Under the pieces are notes generated by a model. That model did not search any database, was not told where the DNA came from, and saw only the letters and a program-made list of their open reading frames with translations. A program made the translations under genes and the position numbers. Of a stretch of DNA of 7,108 nt, positions 1-5,542 are shown one piece after another. The DNA comes from an uncultured Paraburkholderia sp. GTDB taxonomy: Bacteria > Pseudomonadota > Gammaproteobacteria > Burkholderiales > Burkholderiaceae. The stretch covers positions 1-7,108 of the forward strand of contig CALFSF010000097.1 of NCBI GenBank assembly GCA_937917025.1. Direction: 5' to 3'. The number at the start of each line of letters is the position of its first letter. The first letter of the stretch is position 1.

Positions 1-12
1 GCAGGCCAATAA
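1..12 (+). CDS. Possible last codons of upstream gene (mlaD expected)
   Basis: Reading from base 1, the frame gives Ala-Gly-Gln followed by TAA at 10-12, immediately before the mlaA ribosome binding site. In Mla operons of this type the gene before mlaA would be expected to be mlaD, the inner-membrane MCE-domain subunit. Only three codons are visible, so identity and even frame are inference from context. The stop overlaps the Shine-Dalgarno of mlaA, as is common within operons. Confidence 0.3.
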   Translation, partial: AGQ

Positions 13-16
13 GGAG
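11..16 (+). promoter_or_regulatory. Ribosome binding site of mlaA
   Basis: AAGGAG lies 7 nt before the ATG at 24. It is the strongest Shine-Dalgarno in the window and fixes the mlaA start. Confidence 0.85.
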
Positions 17-23
17 AATAAAA

Positions 24-1025
24 ATGAAGACCATGCGCGCTCGCACCCTCACGCTTGCGCTGACGGCGGCGACGCTGACGGGGTGTGCAACCGTCCAGAC
101 GCCGACGAAGGAAGACCCGCTGGAAGGACTCAACCGGACGATCTTCACGTTCAACGACAAGGTCGACCAGTACGCGCTGAAGCCGGTGGCGCAGGGCTAC
201 GTGTACATCACGCCGCAGCCGGTGCGTGACAGCGTCACCAACTTCTTCTCGAACATCGGCGATGTGTACACCGCCGCGAACAACCTGCTGCAGCTGAAGA
301 TCACCGATGGCGTCGAGGACATCATGCGGATCGTGATCAACACGGTGTTCGGCGTCGGCGGCCTGTTCGACGTGGCGACGCTCGCGAAGCTGCCGAAGCA
401 CAACCAGGATCTCGGGCTCACGATGGGGCACTACGGCGTACCGCCAGGGCCGTATCTGGTGTTGCCGCTGTTCGGTCCGAGCACGGTGCGTGACGCGGTC
501 GGCACGGTTGGTAACTACTATGTGAATCCGCTGTCGTACATTCACCCGGATGGCCTGAGCTGGGCACTGTACGGCCTGAACATCATCAGCACGCGCGCGA
601 ATCTGCTCGGCGCGAGCGACGTGCTCGACAACGCCGCGCTCGACAAATATTCGTTCGTGCGTAACGCTTATCTGCAACGTCGCCGGTATCTGATTTCGGA
701 TGGCTCGACGGCCGCAGGCGCGGCTCTGCCCGACTACGGCGACAATGCGCCGTTGCCGAAGTACGAGGATGTCGAGGAAGGTGCGGCGGCCCCGGCCCCG
801 GCCGCGCCGGCGAGCGGCGCGACGCCTTCTGGCGCGCCGGCGGCGGCCGGTGGCGCGGTGCTCAACGGCCCCGCGCAGGGCGCGGCGCCGGCGGTGCCCG
901 CGTCCGGCGCGGAAGTCGGGGATCAGGGCGAGAATCCGGAGGGCCAGGGCGGCCAGCAAACCCAGGTGCCGGCCGACCAGATCGTGCCGCCGAAGTTTAA
1001 TTTCCCGTCGTTCCGGCTGCATTGA
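24..1025 (+). CDS. mlaA: MlaA (VacJ) outer-membrane lipoprotein with long C-terminal tail
   Basis: MlaA sits in the outer membrane and, with porin partners, removes phospholipids from the outer leaflet and passes them to periplasmic MlaC. The 333-residue product starts with a lipoprotein signal peptide: basic residues, a hydrophobic stretch at about 9-19, then the lipobox LTGC at 18-21 with Cys21 as the lipidated residue. The MlaA domain follows. It shows DPLEGLNR at 31-38, a downstream PQPVRDSVTNFFSN segment, and a GPYLVLPLFGPSTVRD block typical of the family. From roughly residue 250 to the end the protein becomes an Ala/Pro/Gly-rich, probably disordered tail, ending in a short segment rich in Phe and basic residues (PPKFNFPSFRLH). 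E. coli MlaA is about 250 residues, so this tail is an extension. In E. coli mlaA is separate from the mla operon; here it directly precedes mlaC. Start at 24 is supported by AAGGAG. Confidence 0.96.
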   Translation: MKTMRARTLTLALTAATLTGCATVQTPTKEDPLEGLNRTIFTFNDKVDQYALKPVAQGYVYITPQPVRDSVTNFFSNIGDVYTAANNLLQLKITDGVEDIMRIVINTVFGVGGLFDVATLAKLPKHNQDLGLTMGHYGVPPGPYLVLPLFGPSTVRDAVGTVGNYYVNPLSYIHPDGLSWALYGLNIISTRANLLGASDVLDNAALDKYSFVRNAYLQRRRYLISDGSTAAGAALPDYGDNAPLPKYEDVEEGAAAPAPAAPASGATPSGAPAAAGGAVLNGPAQGAAPAVPASGAEVGDQGENPEGQGGQQTQVPADQIVPPKFNFPSFRLH

Positions 1026-1029
1026 GCGA

Positions 1030-1067
1030 CGGGAGTCGAGTCCGGTAACACCTGGAAACGACTCTCG
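1030..1067 (+). other. Two-part stem-loop between mlaA and mlaC
   Basis: Starting 5 nt after the mlaA stop, 1030-1038 pairs with 1059-1067: nine base pairs including one G-U, with core GAGTCG/CGACTC. Inside it, after a 2x2 internal loop, 1041-1045 pairs with 1052-1056 (five pairs, one G-U) around a 6-nt loop. No T-run follows, so it is not a classical intrinsic terminator. It could be an RNA-processing or stability element, or a partial attenuator between mlaA and mlaC. The pairing is seen in the sequence; the role is inference. Confidence 0.45.
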
Positions 1068-1099
1068 CAGTTGCGCGGTGGATTGCGGATGAACTCGCG

Positions 1100-1108
1100 T
1101 GCTATCGT
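1100..1108 (+). promoter_or_regulatory. Weak candidate extended -10 element upstream of mlaC
   Basis: TGCTATCGT resembles an extended -10 (TGn followed by TATCGT at 1103-1108), 42 nt before the mlaC start at 1150. The only TTG-type hexamer nearby (TTGCGG at 1083-1088) is 14 nt away, shorter than the usual 16-18. It may be a weak internal promoter for mlaC-mlaB or chance. Confidence 0.2.
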
Positions 1109-1149
1109 CGGCTCAAAAGGTTGCCGTAATTTTTAACGCAGGGCTTGAA

Positions 1150-1779
1150 ATGAAAAAATTCTTTCTGATTCCGTTGTTTGCCGCATTCTTTTCGTTCAGT
1201 ACGGGCGCGTTTGCGCAAACTGTCGATACCAGTTCGCCGGACGGCATGATCAAGACCGTCACCAACCAGGTGATCGACGCCGTGCGCAGCGACAAGTCGA
1301 TCCAGGCGGGCGATATCAGCCACATCACGAAGCTCGTCAACGAGAAGATCCTGCCGTACACCGACTTTCGCCGCACGACGCAACTCGCGATGGGCCGCAA
1401 CTGGCGCACGGCGACGCCCGAGCAGCAGGCGCAGGTGGTCGAGCAGTTCAAGATGCTGCTGATCCGCACGTACTCGGGCGCGCTCGCCCAGGTGAAGGAC
1501 CAGCAGATCCAGTACAAGCCGTTTCGCGCGAGTCCTGACGATACCGACGTCGTGGTGCGCTCGGTCGTGATGAACAATGGCCAGCCGATCGAACTCGACT
1601 ATCGCCTGTACAAGACGCCGCAAGGCTGGCGCGTCTATGACATCAACGTGCTCGGCGCGTGGCTGATCCAGGCGTACCAGCAGCAGTTCAACGAGCAGAT
1701 CCAGCAGCACGGCGTGGACGGCCTGATCCAGTTCCTCACGCAGCGCAACCAGCAACTGGCAGCGGGCAAGGCGTCGTGA
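1150..1779 (+). CDS. mlaC: MlaC periplasmic phospholipid-binding protein
   Basis: MlaC is the soluble carrier that shuttles phospholipid across the periplasm between MlaA at the outer membrane and the MlaFEDB complex at the inner membrane. The 209-residue product begins with a clear Sec signal peptide: MKK, a hydrophobic Phe-rich core, and an AFA signal-peptidase I site with cleavage after Ala22. The mature part matches the MlaC/Ttg2D family, including the YTDFRRTTQLAMGRNWR segment, FKMLLIRTYSGAL, and a C-terminal YRLYKTPQGWRVYDINVLG block followed by helices lining the lipid pocket. The frame is open upstream to a GTG at 1099, but ATG 1150 is chosen because the signal peptide begins exactly there and a weak AGGG lies 6 nt before it. 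The gap to mlaA is 124 nt and holds a hairpin. The stop codon overlaps the GTG start of mlaB. Confidence 0.95.
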   Translation: MKKFFLIPLFAAFFSFSTGAFAQTVDTSSPDGMIKTVTNQVIDAVRSDKSIQAGDISHITKLVNEKILPYTDFRRTTQLAMGRNWRTATPEQQAQVVEQFKMLLIRTYSGALAQVKDQQIQYKPFRASPDDTDVVVRSVVMNNGQPIELDYRLYKTPQGWRVYDINVLGAWLIQAYQQQFNEQIQQHGVDGLIQFLTQRNQQLAAGKAS

Positions 1780-2093
1780 GCGACGTCGCGAACCGCGCGG
1801 CGGGCGCCACGGTGAACCTTGCGGCGAGCCGTTTCGAAACCGGCACGACGCTGACCCACGCGAGCGCGAAAGCCGCGCTCGCGGCGGGGCTCGCCCGCAT
1901 CGCGGGCGGCGCGACCGGCGTCGACTGCGCGCCGCTCGCCCAGTTCGACTCCGCCGCGCTTGCCGTGCTGCTCGCATGGCAACGCGCGGCGAGCGAGCGC
2001 GGCACGTCGCTTCACATCATCAATCTGCCGGCTGGTCTCGCCAGTCTCGCGCAAGCTTACGGCGTCGATACCCTCCTGTCGGCGCGACATTGA
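1776..2093 (+). CDS. mlaB: MlaB STAS-domain subunit of the Mla ABC transporter
   Basis: MlaB is a small cytoplasmic STAS protein that binds the MlaF ATPase and is needed for assembly and activity of the MlaFEDB phospholipid transporter. The 105-residue product has the STAS pattern: an N-terminal strand region, a central CAPLAQFDSAALAVLLAWQR block (Asp58-Ser59 at the strand-to-helix turn), and SLHIINLPAGLASLAQAYGV with a final short helix. E. coli MlaB has Thr52 at the functional position; Ser59 appears to correspond. The chosen start is the GTG at 1776, which overlaps the mlaC TGA (GTGA), so translation is probably coupled. An in-frame ATG at 1659 lies deep inside mlaC and would add 39 non-STAS residues. 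An AAGG at 1768-1771 is the only, rather close, Shine-Dalgarno. The family call is good; sequence identity in STAS proteins is low, so context carries part of the assignment. Confidence 0.85.
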   Translation: MSDVANRAAGATVNLAASRFETGTTLTHASAKAALAAGLARIAGGATGVDCAPLAQFDSAALAVLLAWQRAASERGTSLHIINLPAGLASLAQAYGVDTLLSARH

Positions 2094-2107
2094 CGCTCGA
2101 CGCGTCA
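2091..2107 (+). terminator. Weak stem-loop at the mlaB stop codon
   Basis: TGACGC (2091-2096) pairs perfectly with GCGTCA (2102-2107) around a 5-nt loop, with the mlaB stop codon forming the start of the 5' arm. No T-run follows, so termination is unproven. Its position at the end of the mla operon is suggestive only. Confidence 0.25.
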
Positions 2108-2150
2108 CATTCCCCGCTGTAGGGCCAGGTCGGCTGGTCGGACTTTGCCC

Positions 2151-2156
2151 TATAAT
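2151..2156 (+). promoter_or_regulatory. Promoter -10 element for the yadG-yadH operon
   Basis: A perfect sigma-70 -10 hexamer TATAAT lies in the 158-nt gap between mlaB and yadG. The expected start of transcription is about 2161-2163, giving a leader of roughly 90 nt. No good -35 hexamer sits at 16-18 nt (the region around 2127-2134 reads GGTCGG-like), so the promoter may be weak or activator-dependent. A 6-bp inverted repeat, TAGGGC 2120-2125 and GCCCTA 2147-2152, overlaps the -10 and could be an operator or chance. Confidence 0.5.
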
Positions 2157-2224
2157 CAAGCGTTTTTTGGGACTGTCAATCGGCCCCAATTTCCGCATTT
2201 CCCCGCATCCCTAGCACCCATACG

Positions 2225-2245
2225 GCGCCGTTCCTCAAGCGGCGC
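2225..2245 (+). other. GC-rich hairpin just before yadG
   Basis: GCGCCG (2225-2230) pairs perfectly with CGGCGC (2240-2245) around a 9-nt loop. The stem ends 6 nt before the yadG ATG, covering the place where a Shine-Dalgarno would normally be. The pairing is seen; an effect on translation is inference. Confidence 0.35.
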
Positions 2246-2251
2246 ACAGTC

Positions 2252-3178
2252 ATGCCAGCCATAGAAATTCGTAACGTCAAGAAACGCTACAAGGATTTGC
2301 AGGCGCTCAAGGGCGTCAACTTCACGGTCGAAGAAGGTGAGTTTTTCGGGCTGCTCGGCCCGAATGGCGCGGGCAAGACCACGCTCATCAGCATCCTCGC
2401 GGGCCTCGCGCGTGCCGACGAAGGCAATATCGCAGTGCGCGGCCATGACGTGGTCGACGACTTCCGCGAAGCGCGCCGTGCGCTCGGCGTCGTGCCGCAG
2501 GAACTCGTGTTCGATCCGTTCTTCACCGTGCGCGAGACGCTGCGCATCCAGTCCGGCTACTACGGTCTGCGCAACAACGACGCGTGGATCGACGAGGTGA
2601 TGGCCAATCTCGACCTCACCGAAAAAGCCGACGCCAACATGCGCGCGCTGTCGGGGGGCATGAAGCGGCGCGTCCTCGTCGCGCAGGCGCTGGTGCATCG
2701 TCCGCCCGTGATCGTGCTCGACGAGCCGACCGCCGGTGTCGACGTCGAGTTGCGTCAGACGCTGTGGAAGTTCATCTCCCGCCTGAATCGCGACGGCCAC
2801 ACGATCGTGCTGACCACGCACTATCTGGAAGAAGCCGAATCGCTGTGCGATCGCATCGCGATGCTGCGCCGTGGCGAGGTGGTCGCGCTCGAACGCACGA
2901 GCACACTGCTGCAGCGCTTCGCCGGCCTGCAGCTGTTCGTGCGGTTTGCCACCGGCGTGTTGCCGGCCGACCTCTGGCCGCTCGAAGTCGATCCGCACAA
3001 CGTGCAGGGCCGCCAGCATCTGCTGCGGCTCGCGAGCTACGACGACGTCGAGAAGATTCTCGCGCAGTGCCGCGCGGCAGGTTGCGCGTTCGAGGAAATC
3101 GAGATCCGCAAGGCCGATCTCGAAGACGTATTTGTTCAGGTGATGAACGGTCCGGAAGTGATCGAGGGGCTGGCATGA
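2252..3178 (+). CDS. yadG: YadG-like ABC-2 exporter ATP-binding protein
   Basis: This is the ATPase half of a two-gene ABC-2 type exporter; the substrate of YadGH-type transporters is not established. The 308-residue product has every nucleotide-binding element: Walker A GPNGAGKT at 36-43 (Lys42), Q-loop Gln83, signature LSGGM at 133-137, Walker B VIVLDEP at 153-159 with catalytic Glu158, D-loop AGVD, and switch His190 in TTHYLEEAE. Length matches E. coli YadG (308) and resemblance runs the whole length, including the GLLGPNGAGK, GVVPQE, LSGGMKRR and PTAGVDVELR blocks and a C-terminal accessory region of about 100 residues. ATG 2252 is used because the conserved start begins there, although no convincing Shine-Dalgarno precedes it and a hairpin lies just upstream. 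It overlaps yadH by 4 nt. MlaF, the other ATPase expected nearby, would belong to a different (MCE) transporter. Confidence 0.92.
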   Translation: MPAIEIRNVKKRYKDLQALKGVNFTVEEGEFFGLLGPNGAGKTTLISILAGLARADEGNIAVRGHDVVDDFREARRALGVVPQELVFDPFFTVRETLRIQSGYYGLRNNDAWIDEVMANLDLTEKADANMRALSGGMKRRVLVAQALVHRPPVIVLDEPTAGVDVELRQTLWKFISRLNRDGHTIVLTTHYLEEAESLCDRIAMLRRGEVVALERTSTLLQRFAGLQLFVRFATGVLPADLWPLEVDPHNVQGRQHLLRLASYDDVEKILAQCRAAGCAFEEIEIRKADLEDVFVQVMNGPEVIEGLA

Positions 3179-3939
3179 GCGGCTATAGTGGATTCAGTAC
3201 GCTGTTCTACAAGGAAATCCTGCGGTTCTGGAAGGTGGCGTTTCAAACCGTGCTCGCGCCGGTTGTGACCGCGCTGCTGTATCTGACGATCTTCGGTCAT
3301 GCGCTGAGCGGTCACGTGCAGGTGTATCCGGGCGTCGGCTACACGAGCTTTCTGATTCCCGGTCTCGTGATGATGAGCGTGTTGCAGAACGCGTTCGCGA
3401 ACAGTTCGTCCTCGCTGATCCAGTCGAAGATCACCGGCAATCTCGTGTTCGTGCTGCTGCCGCCGCTCTCGCACGGCGAGATGTTCGGCGCCTACGTGCT
3501 GGCCGCGCTCGTGCGCGGTCTCGCGGTCGGCCTCGGCGTGTTCGTCGTGACGGTGTGCTTCATTCCGGTCAGCTTCGTGGCGCCGTTCTACATCGTCGCG
3601 TTCGCGCTGCTCGGCGCGGCGATTCTCGCCACGCTCGGCCTGATCGCCGGCATCTGGGCGGAGAAGTTCGACCAGCTCGCGACGTTCCAGAATTTCCTGA
3701 TCACGCCGCTCACGTTCCTTTCAGGCGTGTTCTACTCGACGCACACACTGCCGCCGGTGTGGCGCGAAGTGTCGCGGCTGAATCCTTTTTTCTACATGAT
3801 CGACGGCTTTCGCTTCGGTTTCTTCGGGATGTCGGACATCGATCCGCTCGCGAGCCTGGCGATTGTCGGCGGTTTCTTTGTGGTGCTGGCCGTGCTGGCG
3901 ATGCGCATGCTCGCAACCGGCTACAAGCTGCGCCACTGA
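3175..3939 (+). CDS. yadH: YadH-like ABC-2 exporter permease
   Basis: This is the inner-membrane permease partner of the preceding ATPase, forming an ABC-2 exporter of unknown substrate. The 254-residue product is close to E. coli YadH (about 256). About six hydrophobic segments are visible: near 22-41, 57-75, 104-130, 137-160, 172-190 and 224-247. The ABC-2 signature region is present, with WAEKFDQLATFQNFLITPLTFLSG (from about 161) and the later LNPFFYMIDGFRFGFFG segment before the last helix. A short amphipathic N-terminus (YKEILRFWK) precedes the first helix, as usual for the family. The start overlaps the yadG stop as ATGA, with GAGGGG at 3164-3169 as ribosome binding site, so the two are co-translated. 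The frame is open far upstream inside yadG, but that part is out-of-frame shadow. Confidence 0.92.
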   Translation: MSGYSGFSTLFYKEILRFWKVAFQTVLAPVVTALLYLTIFGHALSGHVQVYPGVGYTSFLIPGLVMMSVLQNAFANSSSSLIQSKITGNLVFVLLPPLSHGEMFGAYVLAALVRGLAVGLGVFVVTVCFIPVSFVAPFYIVAFALLGAAILATLGLIAGIWAEKFDQLATFQNFLITPLTFLSGVFYSTHTLPPVWREVSRLNPFFYMIDGFRFGFFGMSDIDPLASLAIVGGFFVVLAVLAMRMLATGYKLRH

Positions 3940-3941
3940 CG

Positions 3942-3946
3942 AGGAG
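3942..3946 (+). promoter_or_regulatory. Ribosome binding site of ibaG
   Basis: AGGAG lies 6 nt before the ATG at 3953 and settles the start of this short gene; a longer in-frame extension begins inside yadH at 3863 and lacks support. Confidence 0.75.
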
Positions 3947-3952
3947 CATTCC

Positions 3953-4192
3953 ATGTTGCCGACTCCCGAACAGGTCAAGAACTACATCGCCAATGGGCTC
4001 GCATGCGAGCACCTCGAAGTCGAAGGCGACGGTCAGCATTTCTTTGCGACGATCGTATCGAACAGCTTCGAAGGCAAGCGTCTGATTCAACGCCATCAAC
4101 TCGTTTATGCGGCGCTCGGCGAACGCATGAAACAGGAAATACACGCGCTCAGCATGAAGACGCTGACGCCCGCCGAATGGCAAAACGCGTAA
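3953..4192 (+). CDS. ibaG: IbaG (YrbA), BolA-family protein
   Basis: BolA-family proteins pair with monothiol glutaredoxins to bind [2Fe-2S] clusters and take part in iron-sulfur trafficking; E. coli IbaG is linked to acid stress. The 79-residue product covers the full BolA fold: an N-terminal helix, LEVEGDGQHFFATIVSNSF strands at 21-39, a RLIQRHQLVYAALGERM helix region, and the C-terminal IHALSMKTLTPAEW block at 63-76. His29 and the family-invariant His64 are candidate cluster ligands. The GDGxHF and TPAEW motifs match IbaG rather than BolA itself. It lies 13 nt after yadH and 87 nt before murA; ibaG-murA adjacency is the same as in E. coli, where mlaB precedes ibaG directly. Confidence 0.92.
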   Translation: MLPTPEQVKNYIANGLACEHLEVEGDGQHFFATIVSNSFEGKRLIQRHQLVYAALGERMKQEIHALSMKTLTPAEWQNA

Positions 4193-4229
4193 TCTGGAAA
4201 GTCAGTGCGAATTACTCAAGAAACACGCA

Positions 4230-4245
4230 GCGCCGGTAGCGGCGC
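4230..4245 (+). other. GC-rich hairpin in the murA leader
   Basis: GCGCCG (4230-4235) pairs perfectly with CGGCGC (4240-4245) around the tetraloop GTAG, 34 nt before the murA ATG. No T-run follows, so it is not a terminator. The stem sequence is identical to the one before yadG at 2225-2245. Confidence 0.4.
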
Positions 4246-4279
4246 CATCATCAACCGGACAGATCAGGAACAGACTGGC

Positions 4280-5542
4280 ATGGACAAACTCGTTATCGTT
4301 GGGGGCCAGCGGCTCGCGGGTGAGATCGTTGTCTCCGGTGCAAAGAACGCGGCATTGCCGATCCTGTGCGCTGGCTTGCTGAGCGCCGATCCGGTTCATC
4401 TCGACAACGTGCCCGACCTGCAGGACGTGCGCACGATGCTGAAGCTGTTGCGCCAGATGGGCATGCGCACCGAGGAAAGCGGCGGCCGCGTCGCGCTCGA
4501 CGCATCGAAGGTCGACAACCTCGTCGCGCCGTACGAGCTCGTGAAGACGATGCGCGCGTCGATTCTCGTGCTGGGTCCGCTCCTCGCGCGCTTCGGCGAG
4601 GCGAAGGTGTCGCTGCCGGGCGGCTGCGCGATCGGCGCGCGTCCGGTCGACCAGCACATCAAGGGCCTGCAGGCGATGGGCGCCGAGATCAGCATCGAAC
4701 ACGGTTTTATCGAAGCGCGCGCGAAGCGCCTGAAGGGCACGCGCATCGTCACGGACATGATCACGGTCACCGGCACGGAAAACCTGCTGATGGCGGCCGT
4801 GCTCGCCGAAGGCGAAACGGTGATCGAAAACGCCGCGCGTGAACCGGAAGTCGGCGACCTCGCGCAGCTGCTCGTCGCGATGGGCGCGCAGATCGAGGGC
4901 ATCGGCACGGATCGCCTGGTGATCCAGGGCGTCGAAAAGCTGCACGGCGCGAAGCACACGGTCGTTCCGGACCGTATCGAAGCCGGCACGTTCCTGTGCG
5001 CGGTCGCGGCGGCGGGCGGCGACGTGGTGCTGCGTCACGTGCGTCCGCTGATTCTCGAAGCCGTGACGGAAAAGCTGCGCGAAGCCGGCGTCACGATCGA
5101 GGAAGGCGACGACTGGATGCGCGTGAAGATGAACCAGCGTCCCCATGCCGTGGGCGTGCGCACGTCGGAATATCCGGCGTTCCCGACCGACATGCAGGCG
5201 CAGTTCATGGCGCTCAACACGATCGCGAACGGCACGTCGCAGGTCGTCGAAACGATCTTCGAGAACCGCTTCATGCACGTGCAGGAGCTGAACCGCCTCG
5301 GCGCGAACATCACGATCGACGGCAACACGGCGCTCGTGAACGGCGTCACCCAGCTGTCGGGCGCGAAGGTGATGGCGACCGATCTGCGCGCATCGGCGAG
5401 TCTCGTGATCGCGGGCCTGTGCGCCGATGGCGAAACGCTGATCGACCGCATCTACCACCTGGATCGCGGCTACGACCGGATGGAAGCGAAGCTGACGGCG
5501 GTCGGCGCGAAGGTGAGCCGTATTCATGGGAGCGACGCATGA
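4280..5542 (+). CDS. murA: MurA, UDP-N-acetylglucosamine 1-carboxyvinyltransferase
   Basis: MurA transfers enolpyruvate from phosphoenolpyruvate to the 3'-OH of UDP-GlcNAc, the first committed cytoplasmic step of peptidoglycan synthesis and the target of fosfomycin. The 420-residue product matches the usual length (E. coli 419) and has the two-lobed EPSP-synthase fold. Visible active-site residues are Lys22-Asn23 in SGAKNAALP, Cys116 in PGGCAIGARPVDQH (the fosfomycin-reactive cysteine), Arg121, Asp304 in the FPTDMQAQF loop, and the DLRASASL (368-375) and DRGYDRMEAKL (395-405) blocks. Having Cys rather than Asp at 116 predicts the usual fosfomycin-sensitive enzyme chemistry. ATG 4280 is chosen for the conserved MDKLVIVGG start and AGGAA at 4266-4270; the frame is open back to a GTG at 4205 but those 25 residues are not MurA-like. 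The stop overlaps hisG as ATGA. Confidence 0.97.
   Translation: MDKLVIVGGQRLAGEIVVSGAKNAALPILCAGLLSADPVHLDNVPDLQDVRTMLKLLRQMGMRTEESGGRVALDASKVDNLVAPYELVKTMRASILVLGPLLARFGEAKVSLPGGCAIGARPVDQHIKGLQAMGAEISIEHGFIEARAKRLKGTRIVTDMITVTGTENLLMAAVLAEGETVIENAAREPEVGDLAQLLVAMGAQIEGIGTDRLVIQGVEKLHGAKHTVVPDRIEAGTFLCAVAAAGGDVVLRHVRPLILEAVTEKLREAGVTIEEGDDWMRVKMNQRPHAVGVRTSEYPAFPTDMQAQFMALNTIANGTSQVVETIFENRFMHVQELNRLGANITIDGNTALVNGVTQLSGAKVMATDLRASASLVIAGLCADGETLIDRIYHLDRGYDRMEAKLTAVGAKVSRIHGSDA
5528..5532 (+). promoter_or_regulatory. Ribosome binding site of hisG
   Basis: GGGAG lies inside the last murA codons, 6 nt before the ATG at 5539. It favours that start over the in-frame ATG at 5548, which would be 15 nt away. 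Confidence 0.65.

Noticed and set aside
700..1092. Arg/Ala-rich + strand frame overlapping the mlaA tail
   Set aside because: It is the alternate reading of the GC-rich low-complexity tail, with no binding site or domain.
1099..1149. 17-residue N-terminal extension of MlaC from GTG 1099
   Set aside because: It would bury the signal peptide, which begins precisely at ATG 1150.
1659..1775. 39-residue N-terminal extension of MlaB from ATG 1659
   Set aside because: It lies inside mlaC in another frame and is Pro/Ala/Arg-rich; GTG 1776 gives the normal STAS length.
1102..1977. Minus-strand frame spanning mlaC and mlaB
   Set aside because: Arg-rich shadow without a start signal, crossing two well-supported + strand genes.
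2120..2168. TAGGGC/GCCCTA stem followed by six T as an intrinsic terminator
   Set aside because: The T-run begins about 10 nt after the stem, and the stem has a 21-nt loop; the TATAAT between them fits a promoter better.
2156..3019. 287-codon minus-strand open frame opposite yadG
   Set aside because: It mirrors the conserved YadG coding frame and shows no recognisable domain; its composition is that of an antisense shadow.
4205..4279. 25-residue N-terminal extension of MurA from GTG 4205
   Set aside because: Not MurA-like; ATG 4280 gives the standard length and has a binding site.
4202..5527. 441-codon open frame on the minus strand opposite murA
   Set aside because: Its product is rich in Arg, His, Asp and Ala without family features, as expected from antisense of GC-rich codons; murA on the + strand is unmistakable.
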